Position numbers and translations under genes: made by a program
Shown here: one piece after another, positions 50,701-57,612 of the stretch
Numbering within the stretch: position 1 is the stretch's first letter
Layout: each line of letters opens with the position of its first letter
NCBI RefSeq assembly: GCF_900177815.1
Contig: NZ_FXAZ01000008.1
Location: 186,001 to 250,000, forward strand
DNA: 64,000 nucleotides
Origin: Paenibacillus aquistagni
Lineage (GTDB): Bacteria > Bacillota > Bacilli > Paenibacillales > Paenibacillaceae
Direction: 5' to 3'
Notes under the pieces: generated by a model
What the model saw: the letters and a program-made list of their open reading frames with translations, nothing else
The model's database searches: none
Told to the model about the DNA's origin: nothing

Positions 50701-53700
50701 TGCCCGGTCCGATATGGGCGAGCGCTTTATGCACATGGCGGACCGACACGCGCTCTCCCCCGAACAAAATCGCTCGGACATCCCGCAGGCAGTCTACGTT
50801 CACATCTACAAGTGTGTTGAAAAAAGCTGTCGTAATCAGCATGACCGAGATGCGTTCGCGCTGGATGAGCTCCGCCAGACGGCCGATTTCCAGCAAAGTC
50901 TCGCGAGGAACCAGCACGAGCCGCGCCCCATTGGTCAAAGCGCCGAAAATATCAAAGATCGCTCCGTCGAACGAATAGCTGGAAAGCTGGAGGACATGAT
51001 CCCGCTCGGTGATGTCGATATAATTCGTATTTCGCACGATCCGCACGATGTTGCGGTGCGTAACAAGGTTGCCTTTCGGCTTGCCCGTCGTGCCTGACGT
51101 ATAGATAATGCAGGCCAGATCTGTCGCTTCAGTGCCAGGGCTTAGATTGGTGCCGTCCTCGTGATAGAAGGACTCGTCATCTAGTAAGATCACGGAGTCC
51201 GAACCCGCCAGACGCTCGCGCAAGCGGCTCTGCGTCAGCATGACCTGGGCCCCCGAATCCTCGATCAAGAAACGGATACGCTCCTCGGGATATTCCGGAT
51301 CAATCGGTACGTAAGCCGCTCCAGCTTTGTGTGCCGCCAGCATGCCCACCACCATTTCGATGGAGCGCTCAGCCATAATGGCGACCAGACAGCCCTTGGA
51401 TATCCCGTGGCTACGCAAGGTACGGGCAAGGCGGTTGACGCGTTCGTTCAGCTCGCGGTAGGTCAGCTCTTGCTCGTTCAACGAGATGGCGGCTGCATCC
51501 GGGATGCGCTCCGCTTGCTCTTCGAACAATTGAATGAGCGTCTTCCCGCGCGGGAATTTCGTGGTCGTGTTGTTAAAACGTCCGAGAAGGTCGGCCTTTT
51601 CCACCTCAGTCACAAGTTCCAGCTCGCCCACCGCAATATCCGGGTTATCCGTCACCTGCTCCAGCAGATGGACGAGATGCCCCTTGAGCCGCTCGATGCT
51701 GTCTTTATCGAACACTTCGGCGTTAAAGTCGAACCGAATTTCGATCTCGGCTCCCGGCACTACGGTCACGTTGAAGTTATAGTTCGTCTGCTCCTCCATC
51801 TGAACGTCAGCGATCGTCAGGTCGCCATGCTGCTGGTCGTCGGCCTGCTCCATCTGCTCGTCCACCGGATAGTTTTCGAAAGCGATGATATGGTTGATCA
51901 GGTTCTGCTTTTGTACGCTGCGGGCTTGAATTTCATACAGGGGATAGTAAGCATACTGCCCGGATTCCAGCGCCTGCTCTTGGAGCTTCCCCATTAGGTC
52001 GGCGAACAGGGTATCCGCTGCGCTTGTAACGCGGACCGGAACCGTATTGATGAACAGTCCGATCATAGACTCAATGCCCGGGATTTCCGCCGGTCTTCCG
52101 GCCACGACGCTGCCGAATACAGCATCGCTTGTTCCGTTATATTTTTGCAGCAGCACACCCCAAGCGGCTTGCAGCAGCGTATTGACCGTAACCAGACGTT
52201 CTTTCGCCATCCGGTCCATCCGCTTACTCAAGTCCTTGCCCAGCTCCGCGGTGACGTAATCAGCCGTAAATCTGCCGTTCGGCGCCGGTTCCTTTTGCCC
52301 TGGGAGTACGATTTGCCCTTCATACCCTGCCAGAAATGCCGTCCAATAGCCGGATGCCGCCTGATCATCCTGATTCTCCAACCATTCGATATAAGCGCCA
52401 TAATCCGACCCCTTATCTCCTACTGGTTGCTTCCCGGAGGTCAAAGCCGAGTATATCTCGAACAGCTCCTGCGTCAGCTGAGCCAGGCACCAGCCATCCA
52501 TCAAAATATGCTGGAAACTCCACAGCACATGATAACTTTGCTCTTCGGTACGCAGAATCGTAAATCGAACGAGCGCGTCATGTTCCATGTCGAAGCCGCG
52601 AAGCTTGTCATGCTCAGCCTTTTTATCCAAATACGCTTGTTTCTCGTCCGCATCCAAATAAAGCAGCTCTTCATATTCAAAGCCGACCGGCTTGTCGCGG
52701 TAAATGATTTGCAGCGGTTCGCCCGCTGGTCCTTTCACAAAATTCGCCCGCAGCACCAGATGACGTTTCGCAAGCTCCATCCAGCTCCTCTCAAAAAGCT
52801 GAACGTCGAGCGCTCCTTGCATCGTAAAGCGCGTCTGTTCGAAATAAGCGGCCGTTTGCCGGTCAAGCGCGCTGTGGAACCACATGCCCTTCTGCATCGG
52901 CGTAAGCGAGTAAATATTTTCGATTTCCCCGACATGGCCCAAGCGCTGGCCGATTTGCTCCAATTCCGCGATGGTCAAGCCTTTAAATTGCACGTCGCTC
53001 GGCGTCAATTCGGTGTTCTCTTTGCCTGCGCAGTGGATAATGAGCTCTCGGAGACTTTGCTCAAGCTGATGAGCGAAGCTTTCCATCGTTTCCTTGCGAT
53101 ACTGCTTGCGGCTGTAGCTGAGATCGAGCGATAGAGCACCGTCCAGCACCATGCCGTTGATATCCAGCACAAAGCTGCGGGCCTGCCGGTCGCTGGTCGG
53201 GCTGCCGCTGGAATAAGGAGATATGCCCATCTCATCCTGGTTGACATCGTCGTCGAATTGGCCGAGGTAGTTAAAATTAATTTCCGGCTCTGCGCCCCAG
53301 ACAAAGCCGTCCTCCAATTTGGAGAGATAGCGGCATATGCCGTACCCAAGCCCCTTGTTCGGAATGCAGCGCAAGCTTTCTTTGACTTGTTTAATCTGAT
53401 AGGCCATATCCCGGTCGGTTTCCTGCTCCAAGACGACCGGAAACTTAGTCGTAAACCAGCCAACGGTGCGCGTGATGTCGATATCCGTTCCGATCGATTC
53501 GCGTCCGTGTCCTTCGAGATTGATCCGCACCCGTTCGTGTCCCGTCCACTTGCGAAGGGCTATGCCGAGCGCCGTTACCAAAATATCGTTCATCTCGGTG
53601 TTGTAGGCCCGGTGAACCCGCTTCAGCAGCAGCTCCGTTTCTTCGGGAGTCAAGCGGACGAACAGCGATTCGCTGTCCTGCTGCGTCGTAACGTCCGCCT

Positions 53701-56700
53701 CCAGATCCTTTGGCAATGTCGGAACCACAATTTGTTCCACGCTCTGCCAGTAGGTGCGTTCCTTCGACATCTCCGGGCTTTGCGCGTAAGCGGCCAACTG
53801 CTCGGACCAAGTGCGGTACGCATCCGTTTTCGCCGGGAAACGAATATCGTCGCTTTTGCCGGCCTGCTCGTAACCCGAAGCGAAATCCTCCATCAAAATG
53901 CGCCAAGACACGCCGTCCACCACTGCATGATGAACCGCGAGCAGCAAATGATCGCCGTCCGCGCACCGGAACAGTCCCGCCTTCACGAGGGGCCCGTTCT
54001 CCAGATCGATGCCCGCTTGAATGTCCGTTGCCTTCGCTTCCACAGCCTGCGCGGTATGCTCCGCACCCTTGAAGTCGAACACGTCCAGCGTGAACAGCAG
54101 CCCGCCTCCCTGAATCGCGCGATTCAGCGCGCTAAACCCTTGTTCCGTCTTGCGGAACACCATCCGCAAGGCGTCATGATGCTCGGTCAGCTTTTGCAGC
54201 ACCTGACGCACCGTCTCTTCGTTGAAGCGTTCCTTCCGGTACAGCATTACCGATTGGTTAAAATGATGCGGGTCTGCAAAGGAGCTCTCGAAAAACCAAT
54301 GCTGAATTGGTGTCAGCGCCGCTTCACCCGATATTTCGCCTTGATCAATGGTACGTCCGATCGGTTTCACATGCAGGCTGAGCTGTGAGATCGTCGGATA
54401 TTTGAACAAATCCCGGATTTCCAGCTTGTACCCGGCTTGATGAAGCCTTGAAGATACTTGAATGGACTTGATCGAGTCTCCGCCTAGCTCAAAGAAATGA
54501 TCCGTTACCCCAACGCGATCGGCGTTCAATACCGCCTGCCACACATCGGCAAGCGTCCGCTCGGCTTCATTGCGGGGAGCTACGTATGCGCCGCTGCTCA
54601 GCGCGTTTCCTTCCGGGGCGGGCAAAGCCTTGCGGTCGATTTTGTCGTTCGGCGTAAGTGGCATTCGCGGAAGCTGAACAAAATGCGCCGGAATCATATA
54701 ATTCGGCAATTTTTGCGCCAGCGCGCTTCTCAGCTCGCCGAGCGTAAGCGGGCGGCCTGCGACCAGGTAAGCGCACAGTTCTTGCCCACTCTTGCCTTCC
54801 CGCGCGATTACGATCGTCTCCTGCACGGCGTCGATCTTCAGAAGCTGCTCTTCGATCTCGCCGATCTCGATCCGGAAGCCACGAATTTTGACCTGATGGT
54901 CGATCCGGCCCAAATACTCGATATTTCCGTCCGGCAGCCAGCGGGCCAGATCTCCCGTACGGTAAAGGCGTTCTCCCGGCGCAAACGGATGCTCCACGAA
55001 CTTCTCTGCCGTCAGCTCCGGTTGGTTCAGGTAACCTCTCGCAAGTCCCACACCTGCTACGCACAGCTCGCCGTCCACTCCCGGAGGCACAAGCTGCAGG
55101 TGGGCATCCAAAATAAAAATTCGGTGATTGGCCAACGGGCGCCCGATCGGAATGACTCTGCGCTCCGTCTGCTCCTCGTCTGCATCCCAAAGCGTTGTAA
55201 CAATCGAAGCCTCAGTAGGACCGTAAGCATTGAAATAGCGAACCTTCGCTTTCCATTGCTGAACGAATTCGGCCGATACCGCCGAACCTCCCGTTACGAG
55301 CTTCGTTAAGCTGGGGAGGCGATCCGGGTCCAAATATGCGCTGTACGTCGGAGGCAAGATCGCCGCCGTTATCGCATGCTCGTTCATATAACGCTCGAAC
55401 AGGCGGGTATCGAGAATCGTCTCAGCCGTCGGAATGTACAAAGCCGCGCCAAAATAGAGCGCTTTGAACATTTCCCAGCAGGATGCGTCGAATGACAGGC
55501 TAGCGAATTGAACGATCCGGTCATGCTCCGTGATGCCCAGTCTGTCCGCGAACATCAGTTTCAAGCTGACCAAACCGCGATGCTCCAGCATGACCCCTTT
55601 GGGTTTGCCCGTCGTACCTGATGTATAGATGACATAAGCCAGGTCATTCGGACCACTGGCCGGCTCCAGGTTCGAGCCATCGGCGCTGTAGGCCTGCTCG
55701 TCATCCAGCGCCAACACGGTCCCTTGGAACGGCACCTGCTGCTGGAGCTCCCTTTGAGTCAACAGCAGCTGCGCGTTCGAGTTCTCCAGAATGTAGCGGA
55801 TGCGTTCTTTCGGGTATTCGGGGTCGATTGGCACATAGGCACCGCCAGCTTTCAGAACCGCTAGAATGCCAACGACCGTCTCCAGCGATCTCCTGGTCAT
55901 CAAGCCTACGAGCTGATTGGGCTGCACGCCGACTGATCGCAGCGTCCGCGCCAGCCGGTTCGCCCGTTCGTTCAGCTCCGCGTACGAAAGCCGCCTCCCC
56001 TCAAAGACAACCGCCGTCGCTTCGGGCACCCGCTTCGCCTGCTCCTCCACGAGCTGATGAATCGTCTGATCACGGGGATAGTCCATCTCGGTATCGTTAA
56101 AGCTTTGCAGCAATTGAAATTTCTCGTCCTCCGACAGCATGTCCGCCTGCACGATGTCCAGCTCCAACTCGTGAAGCCCCACGGCCAGCAGGCGATTCAG
56201 ATGGCCGACGACCCGAGTCATGAACTCGGAGTCATATAAATGCTCGTTATATGACAGCTCTAGCTGTATCGTTCCGCCGGTTAAGCTGAATGCAAAGGAA
56301 CAATCCGTGACCACGTTTTGCCCAATTTCGTGCAGATGGAGCTCTTTAAGGGATACTAGCGTATGGATGACGGGTATCCCGTCCGCAACTTGCAGGTCCA
56401 GCTTCTCCGTCATTTTCAAGAACGGAATATGTTGATGCTGAATCGCTTCCGGCAAGGAAGTCCTCAGCTCGCTCAGAAGCGTTTTAAATGTCGCACCCGC
56501 TGAAAGCAAGCTTTTCAAAATGACCGTATGATTAACGGATCGGCGCGACTCCGCCTTGTTCCGTACAATCGGCATGCCGACCAGAATGTCAGAAGCACCT
56601 GTATATTTATGCAAGAGTGACTGAACACCGGCGAGCAGAATCATAAAAGCGGCCAGTGGAGCGCCCTTGCTCATTTGAAGGACGCGCTGCGCCGCTTTCT

Positions 56701-56836
56701 CCGAAAGAGAACCGCCGACGGTACTCATAATGGGCGCCTGGGAGCTCGGAGCCTTGCTGTAAGGCAGCCGCGTCAAGGTATAATCGTCGCTACCGAATTT
56801 TTCGTTCCAATACAACGTTTCTTTTTCAAAAGCCAC
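41714..56836 (-). CDS. pmxA: Polymyxin synthetase PmxA (modules 6-9)
   Basis: A 5,040-residue NRPS. Domains: half-C 1-240, A6 275-745, T6, E6 835-1280, C7 1300-1745, A7 1780-2250, T7, C8 2360-2780, A8 2815-3365, T8, C9 3475-3895, A9 3930-4485, T9, C10 4595-5025. Codes read by eye: A6 DAWIVGAIV (hydrophobic, Leu or Phe; E6 makes it D), A7 DGFLLGLVY (Leu/Ile/Val), A8 and A9 DVGEISAID (2,4-diaminobutyrate). C7 has QHILMDG in place of HHxxxDG. The start is taken as GTG 56836 (AAGGGA 9 bases upstream), where the protein aligns with the start of PmxB; a frame open to 57067 would add 77 residues without a matching domain. The order D-Leu/Phe, Leu, Dab, Dab fits residues 6-9 of polymyxin B or E. Confidence 0.92.
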   Translation of the reverse strand: MAFEKETLYWNEKFGSDDYTLTRLPYSKAPSSQAPIMSTVGGSLSEKAAQRVLQMSKGAPLAAFMILLAGVQSLLHKYTGASDILVGMPIVRNKAESRRSVNHTVILKSLLSAGATFKTLLSELRTSLPEAIQHQHIPFLKMTEKLDLQVADGIPVIHTLVSLKELHLHEIGQNVVTDCSFAFSLTGGTIQLELSYNEHLYDSEFMTRVVGHLNRLLAVGLHELELDIVQADMLSEDEKFQLLQSFNDTEMDYPRDQTIHQLVEEQAKRVPEATAVVFEGRRLSYAELNERANRLARTLRSVGVQPNQLVGLMTRRSLETVVGILAVLKAGGAYVPIDPEYPKERIRYILENSNAQLLLTQRELQQQVPFQGTVLALDDEQAYSADGSNLEPASGPNDLAYVIYTSGTTGKPKGVMLEHRGLVSLKLMFADRLGITEHDRIVQFASLSFDASCWEMFKALYFGAALYIPTAETILDTRLFERYMNEHAITAAILPPTYSAYLDPDRLPSLTKLVTGGSAVSAEFVQQWKAKVRYFNAYGPTEASIVTTLWDADEEQTERRVIPIGRPLANHRIFILDAHLQLVPPGVDGELCVAGVGLARGYLNQPELTAEKFVEHPFAPGERLYRTGDLARWLPDGNIEYLGRIDHQVKIRGFRIEIGEIEEQLLKIDAVQETIVIAREGKSGQELCAYLVAGRPLTLGELRSALAQKLPNYMIPAHFVQLPRMPLTPNDKIDRKALPAPEGNALSSGAYVAPRNEAERTLADVWQAVLNADRVGVTDHFFELGGDSIKSIQVSSRLHQAGYKLEIRDLFKYPTISQLSLHVKPIGRTIDQGEISGEAALTPIQHWFFESSFADPHHFNQSVMLYRKERFNEETVRQVLQKLTEHHDALRMVFRKTEQGFSALNRAIQGGGLLFTLDVFDFKGAEHTAQAVEAKATDIQAGIDLENGPLVKAGLFRCADGDHLLLAVHHAVVDGVSWRILMEDFASGYEQAGKSDDIRFPAKTDAYRTWSEQLAAYAQSPEMSKERTYWQSVEQIVVPTLPKDLEADVTTQQDSESLFVRLTPEETELLLKRVHRAYNTEMNDILVTALGIALRKWTGHERVRINLEGHGRESIGTDIDITRTVGWFTTKFPVVLEQETDRDMAYQIKQVKESLRCIPNKGLGYGICRYLSKLEDGFVWGAEPEINFNYLGQFDDDVNQDEMGISPYSSGSPTSDRQARSFVLDINGMVLDGALSLDLSYSRKQYRKETMESFAHQLEQSLRELIIHCAGKENTELTPSDVQFKGLTIAELEQIGQRLGHVGEIENIYSLTPMQKGMWFHSALDRQTAAYFEQTRFTMQGALDVQLFERSWMELAKRHLVLRANFVKGPAGEPLQIIYRDKPVGFEYEELLYLDADEKQAYLDKKAEHDKLRGFDMEHDALVRFTILRTEEQSYHVLWSFQHILMDGWCLAQLTQELFEIYSALTSGKQPVGDKGSDYGAYIEWLENQDDQAASGYWTAFLAGYEGQIVLPGQKEPAPNGRFTADYVTAELGKDLSKRMDRMAKERLVTVNTLLQAAWGVLLQKYNGTSDAVFGSVVAGRPAEIPGIESMIGLFINTVPVRVTSAADTLFADLMGKLQEQALESGQYAYYPLYEIQARSVQKQNLINHIIAFENYPVDEQMEQADDQQHGDLTIADVQMEEQTNYNFNVTVVPGAEIEIRFDFNAEVFDKDSIERLKGHLVHLLEQVTDNPDIAVGELELVTEVEKADLLGRFNNTTTKFPRGKTLIQLFEEQAERIPDAAAISLNEQELTYRELNERVNRLARTLRSHGISKGCLVAIMAERSIEMVVGMLAAHKAGAAYVPIDPEYPEERIRFLIEDSGAQVMLTQSRLRERLAGSDSVILLDDESFYHEDGTNLSPGTEATDLACIIYTSGTTGKPKGNLVTHRNIVRIVRNTNYIDITERDHVLQLSSYSFDGAIFDIFGALTNGARLVLVPRETLLEIGRLAELIQRERISVMLITTAFFNTLVDVNVDCLRDVRAILFGGERVSVRHVHKALAHIGPGRLNHLYGPSESTVYTTYLPVDFVEESAATVPIGRPISNTMVYIVDSRNKLLPIGVVGELCVGGEGLVRGYNNRAELTAEKFVDNPFVPGERMYRTGDLAKWLPDGTIEYVGRTDDQVKIRGFRIELGEIEAQLQKVEGIRKSTVFARENASGEKQLCAYYEADCELSATELKNVLSQELPAYMIPAYLIQLERLPLTTNGKVDRRSLPAPEESLQPGEGRTPPRTALEASLAGIWKSVLGLVHIGVHDNFFDLGGHSLRATTLVSKVHQELNVELPLRDVFRYSTIEEMALAISRIGEQSFSSIPLADARAYYPLSSAQKRLFILNQLEGADQSYNMPGVLLLEGAIGRSLLEKAFRGLIARHETLRTGFEIVQGEAVQRIYESVDFVVEYRHASEEEAPKVVQSFIRAFDLAKPPLLRAELVELAAERYLLMFDMHHIVSDGVSMDVLVEELVRLYGGESLDPLRIQYKDYAVWQQSDEQKVQLKREEAYWLDRYRGELPVLEMPTDYPRPAVQSFEGQTLTSFVNEATNEGLKQLAAQRGTTLYMVLLAAYTVLLHKYTGQEDVIVGTSIAGRTHGDTQPLIGMFVNTLALRNYPASEKSFLSYLEEVKETTLGAYEHQNYPFEELVDNVQISRDLSRNPLFDTMFSLQNLEETEFELEGLKLSPYPSEYGMAKFDLSVDVTEENGGLECSFEFATALYKESTIRRLSTHFGHLLAAIASRPDAKIAELNLLTAEEKEQILGTFNPAQPEAAPAAAFHRLFEEQAERTPETEAVVYENDRLTYAQLNERANRLAATLRASGIGRETIVGILAERSVDLLVAVLAVWKAGGAYVPLDPDYPAERVRFMLEDSGAKVLLTQTALRERAEVWLGEEELALAVVLYLDDEASYSEERANAPIDSDMVSDMISGKFSSMLFDTALGKLSGMVSGKLTGAVADGDGYGDESHLNVAGMGNFHEACPEDLAYVIYTSGTTGKPKGVMIEHRSLVNTAAGYRREYRLDQFPVRLLQLASFSFDVFVGDIARTLYNGGTMVIVPQDDRIDPSRLHYWMERERVTIFESTPALIVPFMEYVHEQGLDISGMELLITSSDSCSVADYRTLQERFGSLFRIINAYGVTEAAIDSSFYDEELTKLPQTGHVPIGKAWLNAKFYIVDAHLNPVPVGVLGELVIGGVGVARGYLNRPELSKEKFVDSPFAAGERLYRTGDLARWMEDGNVDFIGRIDYQAKIRGYRIETGEIESQLLRVEGVREAVVLVRSDAIGQKVLCAYYTPDTGAELAVNDLRSALAQELPGYMIPSYFVELERLPLTPNGKIDRKALPAPEGEAGSGTEYVVPRNELETKLAAIWQEVLGLTKEIGVYDNFFDIGGHSLRATTLVSKIHKELNMDLPLRDVFLHSTIESMAVAISRLEEKTFVAIPVADDREVYPQSFAQKRLFILNQLEGAELSYNMPEAMLLEGALDRPRFEEAFRKLVARHEVLRTGFEMVDGEASQRIYQDVNLAVEFYRADEQEAEEAIRRFVRPFDLAKPPLLRVGLVEQAPERHILMYDMHHIISDGVSMEIFVEEFVRLYGGEQLEPLRIQYKDYTIWQHSDEQKERLERQEAYWLDMFQGELPVLEMPTDYPRPAVQSYDGQTLEFFLDASKTDGLKQLASETGTTLFMVLLAAYNVLLHKYSGQEDVIVGTPIAGRNHGDVQPLIGMFLNTLAIRSYPASDKTFLTYLNEVKETTLHAFEHQNYPFEQLVDKVQVTRDLSRNPLFDTMFTMQNTENEEFELEGFRLIPYPSVLDTAKFDISLDVGEENGGLDYSFEYATALYKRETIERLAKHYEQLLVTIVSRPDAKIAELNLLTAEEEEHILCAFNPNQSEAVPAVAFHRLFEEQAERTPEETAVVYENDRLTYAQLNERANRLASTLRASGIGRETIVGILAERSVDLLVAVLAVWKAGGAYVPLDPDYPAERVRFMLEDSGTKVLLTQTALQERAEAWLGEEELALAAVFYLDDEASYSEVRANVRMGSDKLSGIVSEEQTNAPMGSDKLSGMISVKPKNAPSGSDMVSSMISGKLTGAVDYGDGDECQLNVAGMGSFHEARQEDLAYVIYTSGTTGKPKGVMIEHRSLVNTAAGYRREYRLDQFPVRLLQLASFSFDVFVGDIARTLYNGGTMVIVPKDDRIDPSRLHYWMERERITIFESTPALIVPFMEYVHEQGLDISGMELLITSSDSCSVADYRTLQERFGSSFRIINAYGVTEAAIDSSFYDEELMKLPQTGHVPIGKAWLNAKFYIVDAHLNPVPVGVLGELVIGGVGVARGYLNRLELTEEKFVDSPFAAGERLYRTGDLARWMEDGNVDFIGRIDNQAKIRGYRVETGEIESQLLRVEGVREAVVLVRSDANGQKALCAYYTPHTGAELTVSDLRGALAQELPGYMIPSYFVELERLPLTPNGKIDRKALPAPEGEAGSGTEYVAPRNELEIKLAEIWQEVLGLAKEIGVHDNFFDIGGHSLRATMLAGKVFKELKVNLPLRDVFRHSTIAAMAEAIARMERREHEAIPQVEEREYYPLSSAQKRLFIQHTLDGADQLYNMPELVQVEGEFDLNRLEAALRKLITRHESLRTGFENVKGEAVQRIYPQVDFAIEHHQADQEDTAQIEQIVRSFVRPFDLGKPPLLRAGVIELEPKLHILLFDMHHIVSDGVSMAIVMDEFSSFYAGEELSPLRIHYKDYAVWQQSKAHRERIERQEAYWLQTFEGELPREDLPIDYERSAVRSYEGAHQEFDVEASLSLRLRELAAESESTLFMVLLAAYTVLLSKYSGQEDVIVGTPVAGRTNADLEPVIGMFVNTLALRNRPSGDKTFLSYLEDVKETALGAFENQDYPFEELVERLNVKREPGRFPLFDAVFDLQNIEERDAELEGISLKNYELDHLEEAKFDLTLFMYENNGALSGGFFYATKLFKETMIRTLTEDYLRILSQIADNPQLELSRIECHKPTTGAKSAVDTIEFAF
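43430..45110 (-). repeat. Near-identical A-domain block, module 9
   Basis: Counterpart of 17,120-18,800 in pmxE. The loop insertion (44,440-44,705) is almost residue-for-residue that of A5. Confidence 0.75.
44440..44705 (-). repeat. Low-complexity insertion in A9
   Basis: About 85 extra residues with repeated GSDKLSG units in the loop before motif A3; nearly the same as in A5, slightly different from A8. Confidence 0.8.
46730..48460 (-). repeat. Near-identical A-domain block, module 8
   Basis: Counterpart of 20,400-22,100 in pmxE. Its loop insertion (47,820-48,030) contains MVSDMISGKFSSMLFDTALG and related units. Confidence 0.65.
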
Positions 56837-57612
56837 CTGGATCGTTCCCTTCTCTGCATCGGTAAAAGCAATCCGGCGAAGCATATGGCGCAGCAACGCT
56901 ACAGCCTTGCTCCCCGCCTTTTTCAAATATGTGAAAACAATATCAATGGCTTTCGCCAGGTCACCGCTTCGGTTGCTCAGTTGAACGGATGCGGCAATCC
57001 TCTGTCTAGCAGCTGTCCCACTCTGCTCCCATGCGTGAAAGACAACAAAGAGCAACGCTCTACGCAAGAGATGCGGCTACCTCCGGCTCCTCTGCTTCAT
57101 ATGCTTGCTGCGGACGAACCGCTCGAAGACGGTCTTTGGTTTAATATTGGGTTCGGAAATGGATTTGGGGATGGACAAGGGATGTTCCTCCCATCGATGT
57201 AAAGCTTGCTGTAGGGTTCTGGACGGCCAGCAGGAAGTCGGCCGTACCTCCGGATTCGGCACCGGAGCTGCCTTTGTCGAAGCCTATGTTTAAGGGGTAT
57301 GGATACACTATATGTACGAATTTTGTATTCCCCCGCAGCCCTGGTATGGATAAATAAAGATCTAGCTGCGGGGTAGTGATCTTTTCCTGACGATTAGATA
57401 TGACGATGGCGCTGCATGAGGCTCAAAGAATGCTCCGTATGGTATGAACGGGACAGCCTTGGATTAGCGGTGAATTTCATGCTGACTTGAAGGCACCGCA
57501 GGCAGCATGGGGAGAAAATCTTCCAATGGGGTAAATAATAACATCAGGGACACGCAGCCCCCAGAGGGCACATCCGTGCCTATTGCCGGGGCGGTCACCG
57601 GCTTGTCCAAGC
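56837..57612. other. Upstream region of pmxA with a fossil NRPS tail
   Basis: A 776-base gap between the aminotransferase and pmxA. In frame with pmxA, the stretch at 56,933-56,950 encodes AIDIVF and matches 17 of 18 bases of the last codons of pmxE (15,410-15,427, AIDIIF before the stop). A hairpin (CCCCGCAGC 57,331-57,339 / GCTGCGGGG 57,365-57,373) without a clear T-run may end the aminotransferase transcript. No strong promoter hexamers were found on the minus strand, so pmxA may be transcribed with the aminotransferase or from an unrecognised promoter. Confidence 0.5.

Noticed and set aside
15740-56700. Many long plus-strand open frames opposite the NRPS genes (up to about 466 codons)
   Set aside because: They lie exactly antisense to conserved NRPS domains, repeat with each module, and have Arg/His/Pro-rich composition typical of shadow frames in GC-rich genes.
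15407-56836. Alternative identity as octapeptin, tridecaptin or paenibacterin synthetase
   Set aside because: The number of modules (10), the Thr2/Thr10 and Dab pattern and epimerases at 3 and 6 fit polymyxin and not the eight- or thirteen-residue peptides.
56837-57067. Longer PmxA N-terminus to 57067
   Set aside because: The extra 77 residues match no NRPS domain and contain the fossil tail; GTG 56836 aligns with the start of PmxB.
57077-57262. 61-codon minus-strand frame between ectB and pmxA
   Set aside because: Arg/Ser/Pro-rich, no ribosome binding site, no recognisable family.
57331-57373. Hairpin CCCCGCAGC/GCTGCGGGG as terminator of the aminotransferase
   Set aside because: Strong stem, but no T-run follows on the minus strand; kept only as a note in the intergenic entry.
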